The notes under the pieces are model-generated. The model was not told the DNA's origin. It searched no databases and saw nothing but the letters and a program-made list of their open reading frames with translations. Below, one piece after another: positions 1-9,345 of a stretch of DNA of 64,000 bases. A program made the translations under genes and the position numbers. The stretch is from NCBI RefSeq assembly GCF_001427635.1, contig NZ_LMHA01000002.1, positions 62,001-126,000 of the forward strand, written 5' to 3'. Each line of letters begins with the position of its first letter. Positions within the stretch are counted from its first letter, which is position 1. Origin of the DNA: Pseudoxanthomonas sp. Root65 (GTDB lineage Bacteria; Pseudomonadota; Gammaproteobacteria; Xanthomonadales; Xanthomonadaceae).

Positions 1-660
1 CTGTCCGGCGGCCAGCGCCAGCGCGTGGCGCTGGCACGCGCCCTGGCCATCGAGCCGCGCGTGCTGCTGCTGGACGAACCCTTCGGCGCGCTCGACGCGC
101 AGGTACGCCGCGACCTGCGCCGCTGGCTGCGCGAGTTGCACGACCGTACCGGCCTGACCACGGTCTTCGTCACCCACGACCAGGAAGAAGCGCTGGAACT
201 CGCCGACCGCGTGGCCATCCTCAACCGCGGACGCATCGAGCAGCTGGCCAGTCCCGCCGATGCCTACGATGCGCCCGCATCACCGTTCGTCTATTCGTTC
301 GTGGGCGCGGTGAACCGGGTGCCCGGCCGGTGGGAAGCCGGGGCGCTGCATGTCGCGGGCCTGCCCTTGCAGCCGCGTGGCGACGCGGGCGATGGCGAGG
401 CGGAGGTCTACGTGCGGCCCGAGGATCTGCATCTGGTGGACGCGTCGGGTCTGCCCGCGTGGCCGGCCACGATCATCGATGCGCAGCGGACGGGGCCGCG
501 CCTGCGGTTGCGCGCCCGGCTGGCGGACAGTGGGGCAGAGGTCGACGTGGACCTCCCCGCCGACCGCGAGGGGCCCGCGACGCTACCCGGACAGCCGGTA
601 CGCTTGGCACCAAAACGGTTCGGATGGTTTCCCCGCAACGGTGCGCCGGCACCAGCATGA
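1..660 (+). CDS. cysA: Sulfate/thiosulfate ABC transporter ATP-binding protein (3' part)
   Basis: The ATPase subunit of the sulfate/thiosulfate importer, acting at the inner membrane with CysTW and a periplasmic binding protein. The window opens in frame inside the gene, at the ABC signature (LSGGQRQR). The Walker B and D-loop region ([13 protein letters not shown]) and the H-loop histidine ([11 protein letters not shown]) follow. The next stretch, a Tyr-Asp-x-Pro and SPFVY segment entering a TOBE-like C-terminal domain, is typical of CysA. About 219 residues are present; Walker A and the Q-loop lie upstream of base 1. Assignment to CysA rather than another CUT-type ATPase rests on the C-terminal linker. 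Confidence 0.85.
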   Translation: MSGGQRQRVALARALAIEPRVLLLDEPFGALDAQVRRDLRRWLRELHDRTGLTTVFVTHDQEEALELADRVAILNRGRIEQLASPADAYDAPASPFVYSFVGAVNRVPGRWEAGALHVAGLPLQPRGDAGDGEAEVYVRPEDLHLVDASGLPAWPATIIDAQRTGPRLRLRARLADSGAEVDVDLPADREGPATLPGQPVRLAPKRFGWFPRNGAPAPA

Positions 661-845
661 TGCGGCATAAGCCGCTGAATTGATTGAAAAAGAAACCAAT
701 TTCCGGAGGTTTCATCCAGCACTTGACGCCAGCGATTGGTGCGGCGCACTATCGGGCTGCAGTTAAAAAACCGTGAAGCTGTGATTACGGTCCGCTACCG
801 GATCACGGCCGCCGCCCCGTCCGCCCATCGATCAGGAGACTCCGG

Positions 846-1553
846 ATGAAGCCCGTCAAACTCGCCACCGCCCTCGCCACCGCCCTGCTGCTGGCCCTGC
901 CCATGTCCGCCTTCGCGCAGGACGCCGAGGAAGAAGAGTCCCCCATCAGCTGGTCATTGACCGCCACGTCCGATTACGTGTTCCGCGGCGTGTCGCAGAG
1001 CGACGAGGATCCCACCGCACAGGCCGGCATCACCTACACCTCGCCCATTGGCTTGTACGCGGGCATCTGGGGATCGGGTGTCGACTTCGGTACCAACAAG
1101 CCGGATTTCGAAGTCGACTACTTCGTCGGCTACAACGTCGACCTGAGCGAGCAGGTCAACTTCGACGTGATGCTCAATCGCTACACCTATCCGGATGCGG
1201 CCGGCGGCAACTTCGTCGAACTGATCACCAAGACCTCGTTCTTCGACAACTACAGCGCCACGGTCGCCTACACGGACGATTTCTTCGGGCTGGACGAAGA
1301 GAGCTTCTATTACGCGTTGGGTGCGTCGTACGACCTGCCGAGGGATTTCTCCGTGGCGCTCAACGTGGGCCACACCACCATCAGCGAGAAGCTGGCGTAC
1401 GACGACTACACCGACTACGGCGTCACGTTCAGCAAGTCGTTCGGCGCGGTGACGGCCTCCCTCGGTTATGTCGGTACCGACAGCCACGGTGAGACGAATT
1501 TCGGCAACTGGGCCGAGGACCGCGTGGTGTTCTCGCTCAGCGTCGGCAACTGA
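846..1553 (+). CDS. TorF-family putative outer-membrane porin
   Basis: A 235-residue protein with a clear signal peptide (residues 1-25, ending SAFAQ) and an acidic stretch (EEEES) just after cleavage. The rest is amphipathic beta-strand sequence rich in Tyr, Phe and Gly. The early SWSLTATSDYVFRGVSQSD block is characteristic of the TIGR02001/Gcw_chp family, described as TorF-type putative porins. AGGAGA lies close upstream of the ATG. A strong hairpin terminator follows, so the gene is probably monocistronic. The transported substrate cannot be told from sequence. Confidence 0.8.
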   Translation: MKPVKLATALATALLLALPMSAFAQDAEEEESPISWSLTATSDYVFRGVSQSDEDPTAQAGITYTSPIGLYAGIWGSGVDFGTNKPDFEVDYFVGYNVDLSEQVNFDVMLNRYTYPDAAGGNFVELITKTSFFDNYSATVAYTDDFFGLDEESFYYALGASYDLPRDFSVALNVGHTTISEKLAYDDYTDYGVTFSKSFGAVTASLGYVGTDSHGETNFGNWAEDRVVFSLSVGN

Positions 1554-1579
1554 TCGACCCGTTTCCGCAAGAAAAGCAA

Positions 1580-1603
1580 AAAGGGCGCCGCAAGGCGCCC
1601 TTT
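1580..1603. terminator. Bidirectional intrinsic terminator
   Basis: A perfect 10-bp stem (AAAGGGCGCC / GGCGCCCTTT) with a GCAA tetraloop lies between the convergent TorF-type gene and tdh. The A and T runs at the stem ends let it serve both strands. Confidence 0.85.
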
Positions 1604-1628
1604 CTGTTTCACCCAACGGTCGGCGGCC

Positions 1629-2663
1629 TCAGTTCCAGCTCAACACCACCTTGCCGGCCTTGCCCTGTTCCATCAGGTCGAAGCCCTTCTGGAAGTCGTC
1701 GATCGGCAGCTGGTGGGTCAGTACCTTGCCCAGCGGGAAACCGCCCAGCACCAGTTGCGTCATCTTGTACCAGGTCTCGTACATCTTGCGGCCGTAGATG
1801 CCCTGCACGGTGAGACCCTTGAAGATGATCTTGTCCCAGTCGCAGCCGGCGCCCCTGGGCATGATGCCGAGCATCGCGATCTTGCCGCCGTGGTACATGC
1901 AGTCGAGCATGTCGTTGAACGCGCGCGGGTTGCCGCTCATTTCCAGGCCCACGTCGAAACCTTCCATGTGCAGGTCGGCCATCACGTCCTTCAGCGACGT
2001 GTTGGCCACGTTGACCACGCGGGTGGCGCCCATGTCGGCGGCCAGCTTCAGGCGGAAGTCGTTGACGTCGGTGACCACCACGTTCCGCGCACCGATGTGC
2101 TTGCAGATGCCGGCGGCGATGATGCCGATGGGGCCGGCGCCGGTGATCAGCACGTCCTCGCCGACCACATCGAACTCCAGGGCGCAGTGCGTCGCATTGC
2201 CGTACGGGTCGAAGAACGCGGCCAGTTCGGACGGGATCTGGTCCGGGATCGGCCACAGGTTGCTGGCCGGCATCACCATGTACTCGGCGAAGGCGCCGTT
2301 GCGGTTCACGCCGATGCCCACGGTATTGGGGCACAGGTGCTGGCGACCGCCACGGCAGTTGCGGCAATGGCCGCAAACGATATGGCCTTCGGCGGAAACG
2401 CGCTGGCCCACGTCGTAACCGGTCACCGCCGAGCCCAACTGGGCGATGCGGCCGACGAACTCGTGGCCGATGGTCAGACCGGGCGTGATGGTGCGCTGGC
2501 TCCACTCGTCCCACAGGTAGATGTGCAGGTCGGTGCCGCAGATGGCGGTTTTCTCCAGCTTGACCAGCACCTCGTTGGGGCCGGGCTGCGGGACGGGCAG
2601 TTCCTCCATCCAGATGCCTTTGCCGGCCTCGCGCTTCACCAGCGCCTTCATCGTCTGTGCCAT
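1629..2663 (-). CDS. tdh: L-threonine 3-dehydrogenase
   Basis: NAD-dependent, zinc-containing dehydrogenase converting L-threonine to 2-amino-3-oxobutyrate, which Kbl then cleaves to glycine and acetyl-CoA. It is 344 residues from the chosen start [10 protein letters not shown], close to the family length of about 340. Catalytic zinc ligands (Cys42, His67, Glu68) and the structural zinc cysteines (97, 100, 103, 111) are all present. The Rossmann GAGPIGI motif and the family block [18 protein letters not shown] follow. The frame stays open upstream for 34 codons but that part does not look like protein. No kbl lies next to it here. A Met at residue 5 is a possible alternative start. Confidence 0.95.
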   Translation of the reverse strand: MAQTMKALVKREAGKGIWMEELPVPQPGPNEVLVKLEKTAICGTDLHIYLWDEWSQRTITPGLTIGHEFVGRIAQLGSAVTGYDVGQRVSAEGHIVCGHCRNCRGGRQHLCPNTVGIGVNRNGAFAEYMVMPASNLWPIPDQIPSELAAFFDPYGNATHCALEFDVVGEDVLITGAGPIGIIAAGICKHIGARNVVVTDVNDFRLKLAADMGATRVVNVANTSLKDVMADLHMEGFDVGLEMSGNPRAFNDMLDCMYHGGKIAMLGIMPRGAGCDWDKIIFKGLTVQGIYGRKMYETWYKMTQLVLGGFPLGKVLTHQLPIDDFQKGFDLMEQGKAGKVVLSWN

Positions 2664-2832
2664 CGGGCGTGAATCCAGGGAATGAGGGCGCGGATTATAC
2701 GCCCCTGCCCCATGGCCCCCTGTGGCGAGCTCCCGCGACGGTCCGGGCGCGGTCGGGTAGGACATAAGTCATGGGTGGCCCGGATGACGGGTTCATTACA
2801 ATCGGAACTTTCCTGCCAGTCCCGGGGTTTCC

Positions 2833-5001
2833 ATGCGTCCGAACCTGCTCGCCGCCGCCATCGCGGTTCCGTTGTCCCTGCTCGCCGCCCAGATCGCTCA
2901 TGCCGGCGAGGGCATGTGGGTGCCGCAACAGCTTCCCGAAATCGCCGGACCGCTGAAGAAGGCCGGCCTGAAACTGTCGCCGCAGCAGCTGTCGGACCTG
3001 ACCGGCAACCCGATGGGCGCGGTGGTGGCGCTGGGCGGCTGCACGGCCAGCTTCGTCTCGCCGAACGGCCTGGTGGTCACCAACCATCACTGCGCCTACG
3101 GGGCGATCCAGCTGAATTCGACCGCCGAGAACAACCTCATCAAGAACGGCTTCAACGCGCCGGCCACGACCGATGAAGTCAGTGCCGGGCCGAATGCGCG
3201 CGTGTTCGTGCTGGACGAGATCACCGACGTCACCAAGGACGCGCAGGCGGCCATCGCCTCGGCCGGCAATGACCCACTCGCGCGCACGAAGGCACTGGAG
3301 GCCTTCGAGAAGAAGCTGATCGCCGACTGCGAGGCCGATGCGGGCTTCCGCTGCCGCCTCTACAGCTTCTCCGGCGGCAACACCTACCGCCTGTTCAAGA
3401 ACCTGGAGATCAAGGACGTGCGCCTGGCGTACGCCCCGCCGGGCAGCGTGGGCAAGTACGGTGGCGACATCGACAACTGGATGTGGCCGCGCCACACCGG
3501 CGATTTCGCGTTCTACCGCGCGTACGTCGGCAAGGACGGCAAGCCGGCCGCCTTCTCGAAGGACAACGTGCCGTACCGGCCCAAGCACTGGCTGCAGTTC
3601 GCCGACAAGCCGCTGGGCGAGGGTGATTTCGTGATGGTCGCCGGCTACCCGGGCTCGACCAACCGCTATGCGCTGGCGGCCGAATTCGACAACACCGCCG
3701 CGTGGACGTATCCGACCATCGCACGCCACTACAAGCAGCAGATCGCGATGGTGCAGGAGGCCGGCAAGAAGAACGCCGACATCCAGGTGAAGTACGCCGC
3801 GACCATGGCGAGTTGGAACAACACCAGCAAGAACTACGACGGGCAGCTGGAGGGCTTCAAGCGCATCGACGCCGCAGGCCAGAAGCAGCGCGAGGAAGCT
3901 GCCGTGCTGGCATGGTTGAAGGGGCAGGGCGCCAAGGGCCAGCCGGCGCTGGACGCCCACGCCAAGCTGCTGGCGCTGCTCGAACAGAACAAGACCACGC
4001 GCGAGCGCGACCTGACCCTGGCGATGTTCAACAACACCGCGATGGTGGGCTCGGCCACGCAGCTGTACCGCCTGGCGATCGAGCGCGAGAAGCCGAATGC
4101 CGAACGCGAATCCGGTTACCAGGAGCGCGACCTGCCCGCCATCGAGGGCGCGCAGAAGCAGCTCGAGCGTCGCTACGTGGCGGCGATGGATCGTCAGCTG
4201 CAGGAGTACTGGTTGAACCAGTACATCACGCTGCCCGCCAACCAGCGTGTCGCCGCCGTCGACACGTGGCTGGGCGGCAACGATGCCGCCGCGGTGAAGC
4301 GTGCGCTGGATCGCCTTGCCGGTACCCAGCTCGGCAGCACCGACGAGCGTCTGAAGTGGTTCGCCGCCGACCGCAAGGCCTTCGAGGCAAGCAAGGACCC
4401 GGCCATCCAGTACGCCGTGGCGGTGATGCCGACGCTGCTGCAACTGGAGCAGGAGCGCAAGACGCGTGCCGGCGAGAACCTGGCCGCGCGCCCGGTCTAC
4501 CTGCAGGCACTGGCGGACTACAAGAAGAGCCAGGGCGAGTTCGTCTATCCGGACGCCAACCTGTCGCTGCGCATCACCTTCGGCAACGTGATGGGCTACG
4601 CGCCGAAGGACGGCGTGGAGTACACGCCGTTCACCACGCTGGAAGGTGTGGTCGCCAAGGAGACCGGCGAGGATCCGTTCGACTCGCCGAAGGCGCTGCT
4701 CGACGCGGTGGCGGCCAAGCGCTATGGCGGACTGGAAGACAAGCGCCTGGGGTCGGTGCCGGTGAACTACCTGTCGGACCTGGACATCACCGGCGGCAAT
4801 TCCGGCTCGCCGGTGCTGGATGCGCACGGCAAGCTGATCGGCTTGGCCTTCGACGGCAACTGGGAGTCGGTGAGCTCCAACTGGGTGTTCGATCCGAAGA
4901 TGACTCGCATGATCGCCGTGGACGGGCGTTACCTGCGCTGGATCATGCAGGAGGTCTATCCGGCGCCGCAGCTGCTGACGGAAATGGGCGTCGGCAAGTA
5001 A
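2833..5001 (+). CDS. S46-family dipeptidyl peptidase (DPP7/DAP BII type)
   Basis: A 722-residue exported exopeptidase that removes dipeptides from peptide N-termini in the periplasm. The signal peptide covers residues 1-24 (cleavage near AHA). The catalytic triad is visible: His86 in VVTNHHCAYG, Asp224 in WPRHTGDFAFYR and Ser657 in ITGGNSGSPV. Length and all three positions match what I recall for DAP BII of Pseudoxanthomonas mexicana. The segment after the serine reads FDGNW, with Gly where Asp/Glu-specific DPP11 enzymes carry Arg, so a DPP7-like preference for hydrophobic P1 residues is likely. It stands alone, with a terminator behind it. Confidence 0.95.
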   Translation: MRPNLLAAAIAVPLSLLAAQIAHAGEGMWVPQQLPEIAGPLKKAGLKLSPQQLSDLTGNPMGAVVALGGCTASFVSPNGLVVTNHHCAYGAIQLNSTAENNLIKNGFNAPATTDEVSAGPNARVFVLDEITDVTKDAQAAIASAGNDPLARTKALEAFEKKLIADCEADAGFRCRLYSFSGGNTYRLFKNLEIKDVRLAYAPPGSVGKYGGDIDNWMWPRHTGDFAFYRAYVGKDGKPAAFSKDNVPYRPKHWLQFADKPLGEGDFVMVAGYPGSTNRYALAAEFDNTAAWTYPTIARHYKQQIAMVQEAGKKNADIQVKYAATMASWNNTSKNYDGQLEGFKRIDAAGQKQREEAAVLAWLKGQGAKGQPALDAHAKLLALLEQNKTTRERDLTLAMFNNTAMVGSATQLYRLAIEREKPNAERESGYQERDLPAIEGAQKQLERRYVAAMDRQLQEYWLNQYITLPANQRVAAVDTWLGGNDAAAVKRALDRLAGTQLGSTDERLKWFAADRKAFEASKDPAIQYAVAVMPTLLQLEQERKTRAGENLAARPVYLQALADYKKSQGEFVYPDANLSLRITFGNVMGYAPKDGVEYTPFTTLEGVVAKETGEDPFDSPKALLDAVAAKRYGGLEDKRLGSVPVNYLSDLDITGGNSGSPVLDAHGKLIGLAFDGNWESVSSNWVFDPKMTRMIAVDGRYLRWIMQEVYPAPQLLTEMGVGK

Positions 5002-5026
5002 CAGCTGCAACGGTCGGCAGACACGG

Positions 5027-5062
5027 GACGGGAGCGGTTATCATCCGCTCCCGTCTTCGTTT
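5027..5062 (+). terminator. Intrinsic terminator after the S46 peptidase
   Basis: An 11-bp perfect stem (GACGGGAGCGG / CCGCTCCCGTC) with a 7-base loop, followed by the T-rich TTCGTTTCC, 26 bases after the peptidase stop codon. Confidence 0.75.
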
Positions 5063-5109
5063 CCGGCTTCAGGAAACGAACCGAATTTTCCGAATGGACA
5101 CACCGACGC

Positions 5110-5754
5110 ATGCGCATCCTGCTTGCCCGCCACGGCGAAACGCCGTGGAACGCCGAAGGCCGTTACCAGGGCCAGATCGATATCCCGCTCTCGCCGGTCG
5201 GTGAAGGCCAGGCGAAAGCGCTGGGCCAGCGGTTGAAGGACGTGCGCATCGATCGCGCGGTGGCGTCGCCGCTGTCGCGTGCGCAGCGCACGGCGCAACT
5301 GGCGTTGGGCGATGCGCGTGCGGACATGCTGCTCACCGATCCCGAACTGCAGGAAATCGCCCATGGCGAATGGGAAGGCCTGCTCGCCAGCGAAATCCAG
5401 GACAAGGACCCGGCGCGCCTGCTCGCCTGGCGCGAGGAGCCCGATACTGTGCTGATGCCCGGCGGCGAGTCGCTGCGCCAGGTGCTCGACCGCTCGTGGC
5501 GCGGGCTCGCGCGCGCCGCCGAGGGCCTGGGTGATGACGACACGCTGCTGATCGTGGCGCACGACGCGGTCAACCGCGTCCTGTTGTGCCGCATCCTCGG
5601 CCTGCCGATCGCCAAGCTATGGACCTTCCGCCAGGCCCCGACCACGCTCAACCTGCTGGAAGGCCCCTCCGTCGATCAGCTCGAAGTGGTGCGTCTCAAC
5701 GATTGCGCGCACCACACGCCGTTCTTCGGCGAAGCGAAGCATCGGGCGCTGTAG
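5110..5754 (+). CDS. Histidine phosphatase family protein (GpmB/CobC-like)
   Basis: A 214-residue cytosolic phosphatase of the phosphoglycerate-mutase superfamily. The catalytic RHGE motif is at residues 7-10, with the conserved ASPLSRAQRTA segment and the second histidine in VAHDAVNRV. Such proteins include cofactor-dependent mutase-like enzymes, alpha-ribazole phosphatases and broad phosphatases. Nothing nearby (no cobalamin genes) fixes the substrate. Its stop codon abuts the ATG of the next gene, so the two are probably co-transcribed. Confidence 0.85.
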   Translation: MRILLARHGETPWNAEGRYQGQIDIPLSPVGEGQAKALGQRLKDVRIDRAVASPLSRAQRTAQLALGDARADMLLTDPELQEIAHGEWEGLLASEIQDKDPARLLAWREEPDTVLMPGGESLRQVLDRSWRGLARAAEGLGDDDTLLIVAHDAVNRVLLCRILGLPIAKLWTFRQAPTTLNLLEGPSVDQLEVVRLNDCAHHTPFFGEAKHRAL

Positions 5755-6195
5755 ATGGCGTCGCGTCGTCGTCATGCGGTCCTGGTGGCGCCGATGCTGT
5801 GCCTGCCGGCCATGCTCCCCGTGATGGGTCATGCCCTCGACCTGGGGGCGTTCCATGACGCGATGTACCGATGCGGTCCAGCGCCCGCTTACCCCGACGC
5901 GCAAGCAGTCAAGGGCGTGGTGGGCGAGGCGTGGGTGCTGGTGCGGGTGGATGCGCATGGGAATGCCCATCACGCGCGCATTGCTGCTTCGTCGGGTGAC
6001 CGTGCGCTCGATCAGTCAGCGGTCCATGCAGTGCAGGGCTGGCGTTTTTGTCCTCGCATCGAAGGGTCGCGGAAGATCGAGGCAATGGCAGTCTTTCCCG
6101 TGCGATTCGGGCAGGGTGCCGGGATTCGGGCGCGCGACTGCGAGAGGGAGCGTCCATCGTGCTCATTCCAGGTGCCTGTAGCGAAAGCTCCCTGA
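5755..6195 (+). CDS. TonB C-terminal-domain protein (energy-transducer-like)
   Basis: A 146-residue protein with an N-terminal hydrophobic signal or anchor and one TonB C-terminal-like domain. The domain has the family pattern YPDAQAVKGVVGEAWVLVRVD, then ARIAASSGDRALDQSAVHAVQGWRF. It lacks the long Pro-rich periplasmic spacer of true TonB, so it may be a secreted TonB-like domain rather than an ExbBD partner. Four cysteines could form disulfides. The ATG directly follows the TAG of the phosphatase gene, and folC begins 6 bases later, so it sits inside a run of coupled genes. Confidence 0.7.
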   Translation: MASRRRHAVLVAPMLCLPAMLPVMGHALDLGAFHDAMYRCGPAPAYPDAQAVKGVVGEAWVLVRVDAHGNAHHARIAASSGDRALDQSAVHAVQGWRFCPRIEGSRKIEAMAVFPVRFGQGAGIRARDCERERPSCSFQVPVAKAP

Positions 6196-6201
6196 GGTCC
6201 C

Positions 6202-7605
6202 ATGAAGTCTTTGCATGACTGGCTGTCGTACATCGAACAGCAGCACCCGAAGTCCATCGAGATGGGCCTGGAACGCGTGCGCGAGGTCGCCGCACGCCTG
6301 TCGCTGGGCACGCCCGCCGTTCGCGTCATCACGGTCGGCGGCACCAACGGCAAGGGCTCGACCGTGGCCTTCGTCGAGGCCATCGCGCGTGCCGCCGGCT
6401 GGAAGGTGGGTGCGTACACCTCGCCCCACCTGCTGCACTACAACGAGCGCGTGCGCATCGATGGCGTGGACGTGGATGACGCCTCGCTGGTCGAAGCGTT
6501 CGAAGCCGTCGAAGCGGCGCGCGTGAGCCCCTCTCCCGCCGGCGACCAACGGAAGTCCCCGTGGGAGAGAGGGGTTGGGGTGAGGATCGAACGAAGCGCG
6601 CGTGTTTCCGATAACGACGCAACACCATCCCCACCCAACCCTCCCCTTGAAGGGGAGGGCTCCGGCATTCCACTGACCTATTTCGAGTTCGGCACGCTGG
6701 CCGCGCTGTGGCTGTTCGAGCGCGCGGGGCTTGATCTGGCCGTGTTGGAAATCGGGCTGGGCGGGCGACTGGATGCGGTGAACATCGTCGATCCCGATGT
6801 CGCCGTCATCACCACGGTCGACATCGACCACACCGACTGGCTTGGCCATGACCGCGAAGCCATCGGCGCCGAAAAGGCGGGCATCGCGCGCGCGTGGAAG
6901 CCGCTGGTGCTGGGCGAGGTGGATTCGCCGTCCAGCGTGCTGCGGCATGCCTATGCGATCGGGGCGAATGCATTGCGGCTGGGCAGCGACTTCTTCCACG
7001 AACCGATCGACAGCCAGCGCTGGCGCTGGCGCGAAGTCGGCGCCGAACTGGAACTGCCTTCGCCCGCCTTGTCCGCACCTTCGCAGCGTGCGAATGCGGC
7101 GACCGCCATCGCCGCACTGCGCGCCTTGCCGGGCGAGCCCGTGCCGGACGCAGCCTTCGCGGAAGGCGTGGCCAAGGCGGTGCTGCCGGGCCGCTTGCAG
7201 TCGTTCCAGCGCGATGGCGTGGAGGTGGTGCTGGATGTCGGCCACAACCCGCAGGCGGCGCGCGAACTGGCGGCGTGGCTACAGGCGCGTCCGATCGCGG
7301 GCGTCACCCGCGTGGTGTTCGCCGCGCTGGCCGACAAGGACGTGCACGGCGTGGTCGACGCGTTCGCGGGCATGCCCCTGCAGTGGTTCCTCGCAGGGCT
7401 GGTGTCGGGCCCGCGCTCGCAGACGGCCCAACAGCTCGCGGCCCGTCTGGGCGATGCCCGGCTGGATGCGCCACGTCTGCATGACGACGTCGACGACGCA
7501 CTGCATGCCGCGCTCGCCGCCTCGATACCCGGAGACCGCGTGCTGGTGTTCGGCTCGTTCCACACCGTGGCCGATGCGATGCAGGTCCTGCATTCAGGTC
7601 GATGA
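6202..7605 (+). CDS. folC: Bifunctional folylpolyglutamate/dihydrofolate synthase with repeat-derived insert
   Basis: Adds L-glutamate to dihydropteroate and to reduced folates, using ATP, in the cytosol. The P-loop GGTNGKGS lies at residues 46-53. The Mur-ligase-like core (TYFEFGTLAALWLF, EIGLGGRLDAVNIVDPDVAVITTV, DHTDWLG) and the C-terminal block VEVVLDVGHNPQAARELA are intact. The protein is 467 residues, against about 420-430 usually. The excess is residues 108-153, low-complexity and Pro/Arg-rich, placed just before the normally contiguous IPLTYFEF block. It is encoded by an intergenic-type repeat. The reading frame is kept and downstream motifs are unaffected, so the enzyme is probably functional. 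Confidence 0.93.
   Translation: MKSLHDWLSYIEQQHPKSIEMGLERVREVAARLSLGTPAVRVITVGGTNGKGSTVAFVEAIARAAGWKVGAYTSPHLLHYNERVRIDGVDVDDASLVEAFEAVEAARVSPSPAGDQRKSPWERGVGVRIERSARVSDNDATPSPPNPPLEGEGSGIPLTYFEFGTLAALWLFERAGLDLAVLEIGLGGRLDAVNIVDPDVAVITTVDIDHTDWLGHDREAIGAEKAGIARAWKPLVLGEVDSPSSVLRHAYAIGANALRLGSDFFHEPIDSQRWRWREVGAELELPSPALSAPSQRANAATAIAALRALPGEPVPDAAFAEGVAKAVLPGRLQSFQRDGVEVVLDVGHNPQAARELAAWLQARPIAGVTRVVFAALADKDVHGVVDAFAGMPLQWFLAGLVSGPRSQTAQQLAARLGDARLDAPRLHDDVDDALHAALAASIPGDRVLVFGSFHTVADAMQVLHSGR
6523..6660. repeat. Intergenic repeat inserted in frame within folC
   Basis: Forty-six codons of folC made of two repeat modules. The first half is an imperfect inverted repeat (CCCCTCTCCC ... GGGAGAGAGGGG, then TTGGGGTGAGG). 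The second half, 6617-6660, matches 12551-12594 in the lpxH-gltX intergenic region at 40 of 44 positions and includes the self-complementary core CCTCCCCTTGAAGGGGAGG. The length is a multiple of three and contains no stop in the folC frame. Confidence 0.85.
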
Positions 7606-7672
7606 CGGGGAGCGCGCCGAGGCGCGCCGTATAATCGCCGCGGCATTCCCGCCGCAGCTGACGTGGACCTGG

Positions 7673-8683
7673 ATGGATACTGCCCTGAAACAGCGCCTGA
7701 TCGGTGCCGTCGTGCTGGTGGCGCTGGCCGTCATCTTCCTGCCGATGCTGGTGAAGGGCCCCGCGCCCGACAGCGGCGTGTCCGACGTGCCGCTGGACGT
7801 GCCGCCGGCCGCAGGTGGCGAATTCGAGACGCGTGAATTGCCGCTGGTGACGCCGGGCAATGCCCCCGCCACCGGTGCCGTCGGTCTGCAGGGCCAGGTC
7901 GCTGCGCCCGGCGCGGAGCCGGCACCGGCCGCAGGCGCGTTGCAGTCTGCGGCGACGGCGGGCGGCAACTTCGCCGTCAGCTTCGGTGCCTACGCCACGC
8001 AGGCCGATGCCGATGCCGTGCTGGCGCGCGTGACGCAGGCCAAGCTGCCCGGGTTCGTCGAGCCGGCGACCATCAACGGCAAGCCGGCCTTCCGCGTGCG
8101 CGTGGGGCCGTATCCGGATCGCCCGCAGGCCGAAGCCGCACGATTGGATGCCATCAAGATCCGTAGCGACGTCAATGCGCAGGTGGTGACGCTGGACGCA
8201 CCGGCGGCCACGCCGACGGCACCGTCGCCCCCCCCTGCTGCCCCGATGGCGACCGCCGCTCCCGCCTCGCCTGCCGTCACCACCCAGGCACTGCCGCCCG
8301 AACCGGCCAAGCCCACGCCGAAGCCGGCCGCGGCCGCAACGAAGCCGGTGGCCACCACGCCGCCGAACCCGAAACCCGCGCCGGCCACCCCGACGCCGGC
8401 CGCGCCCGCTCCCAAGCCTGCCGAACTGCCCACGCCGGCCGCCTCCGGCACCGGTTTCGCCGTGCAGTTGGGTGCGTTCTCGAATGCAGCCGATGCCAAT
8501 GCGCTGCGCGACCGCGCGCGCGGCGCCGGGTTCAGCGCCTTCGTCGAACAGGTCCGCACCGACAAGGGCACGCTGAGCCGCGTGCGCGTCGGACCTGTCG
8601 CCAACCGTGCCGATGCGGATCGCCTGAAGACACAGGTGGCCGCGAAGATCGGCGTCGACGGCATGGTCCGCCCGCATCCTTGA
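7673..8683 (+). CDS. SPOR-domain protein (DedD-like, two SPOR domains)
   Basis: A 336-residue inner-membrane protein with a single N-terminal transmembrane helix (residues 9-26). Two SPOR domains (about 99-170 and 262-336, each with FAVxxGA(Y/F) and the RVRVGP signature) are joined by a long Ala/Pro/Lys spacer. SPOR domains bind denuded septal peptidoglycan, so a cell-division role like DedD is expected. The position between folC and cvpA/purF is the classic folC-dedD-cvpA-purF order, which supports the call. Two SPOR copies are more than enterobacterial DedD carries. The start ATGGATACTGCC follows a gap of 67 bases. Confidence 0.88.
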   Translation: MDTALKQRLIGAVVLVALAVIFLPMLVKGPAPDSGVSDVPLDVPPAAGGEFETRELPLVTPGNAPATGAVGLQGQVAAPGAEPAPAAGALQSAATAGGNFAVSFGAYATQADADAVLARVTQAKLPGFVEPATINGKPAFRVRVGPYPDRPQAEAARLDAIKIRSDVNAQVVTLDAPAATPTAPSPPPAAPMATAAPASPAVTTQALPPEPAKPTPKPAAAATKPVATTPPNPKPAPATPTPAAPAPKPAELPTPAASGTGFAVQLGAFSNAADANALRDRARGAGFSAFVEQVRTDKGTLSRVRVGPVANRADADRLKTQVAAKIGVDGMVRPHP

Positions 8684-8726
8684 TGGCATCAGCGCGCCCG
8701 ATGGGTGAACGCCACGGGCGAGCCAC

Positions 8727-9338
8727 GTGAGCGCACTCGACCTGACTCTGCTGGCCATCGTCGGCGTGTCGACCCTGTTCGGGCTGATGCGCGGTTTCAT
8801 CAGCGCGCTCGCTTCGATGGTCGCCTGGCTGCTGTCCGGCTGGGTGGCGTTCCATTACGGTGCCGACGTCGCCCATCTGCTCTCGAGCGATGGCCAGCCG
8901 TCGGCAAGCGAACTCCTTGGCGGCTACGTCCTCAGCTTCGTCGGGGTGATGATCTTCGTCGGGCTGACCGGATGGGCCATCCGCCACCTGGTCAAGTCGG
9001 TCGGCCTGTCCGGCCTGGATCGCGCGCTGGGACTTGCGCTCGGACTGGCGCGCGGTGCCTTCGTCGCCTGCATCGTGCTGCTGCTGACCGCCTTCACCGA
9101 TCTGCCGAGCGAACCTGAATGGCATCGCTCGTCGGTGGTGCCGGTGCTGCTGCCCGGTGCGCAGTGGCTGTCGCAATGGTTGCCGGAATGGACTGTGCAG
9201 GAACTGGACTTTGGCAACGGGCGCCCGGCGGGCGATAATGCGCGCCTGCAAAACCTGTTGCCCCTGCCGCTGGAAGAGATCGGCGCACCGCAGGAGCGCG
9301 CCCCACCGACCGCCTCGCCCGCGTCGAAACCGGAGTAG
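8727..9338 (+). CDS. cvpA: CvpA family membrane protein
   Basis: A 203-residue inner-membrane protein with four predicted helices. It starts [24 protein letters not shown], the family N-terminus, and contains the conserved [18 protein letters not shown] loop. CvpA is named for colicin V production; its molecular role is unsettled, with envelope homeostasis the usual view. It begins with GTG, the start that matches the family N-terminus, and lies just upstream of purF as in E. coli, with a gap of 7 bases. The C-terminal 20 residues are a Pro/Ala-rich cytosolic tail. Confidence 0.92.
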   Translation: MSALDLTLLAIVGVSTLFGLMRGFISALASMVAWLLSGWVAFHYGADVAHLLSSDGQPSASELLGGYVLSFVGVMIFVGLTGWAIRHLVKSVGLSGLDRALGLALGLARGAFVACIVLLLTAFTDLPSEPEWHRSSVVPVLLPGAQWLSQWLPEWTVQELDFGNGRPAGDNARLQNLLPLPLEEIGAPQERAPPTASPASKPE

Positions 9339-9345
9339 ATCCACC

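Noticed and set aside
2695..5010. 771-codon open reading on the minus strand across the S46 peptidase
   Set aside because: It is the antisense shadow of a clearly real gene in high-GC DNA; its translation is His/Arg/Val-rich with no motif.
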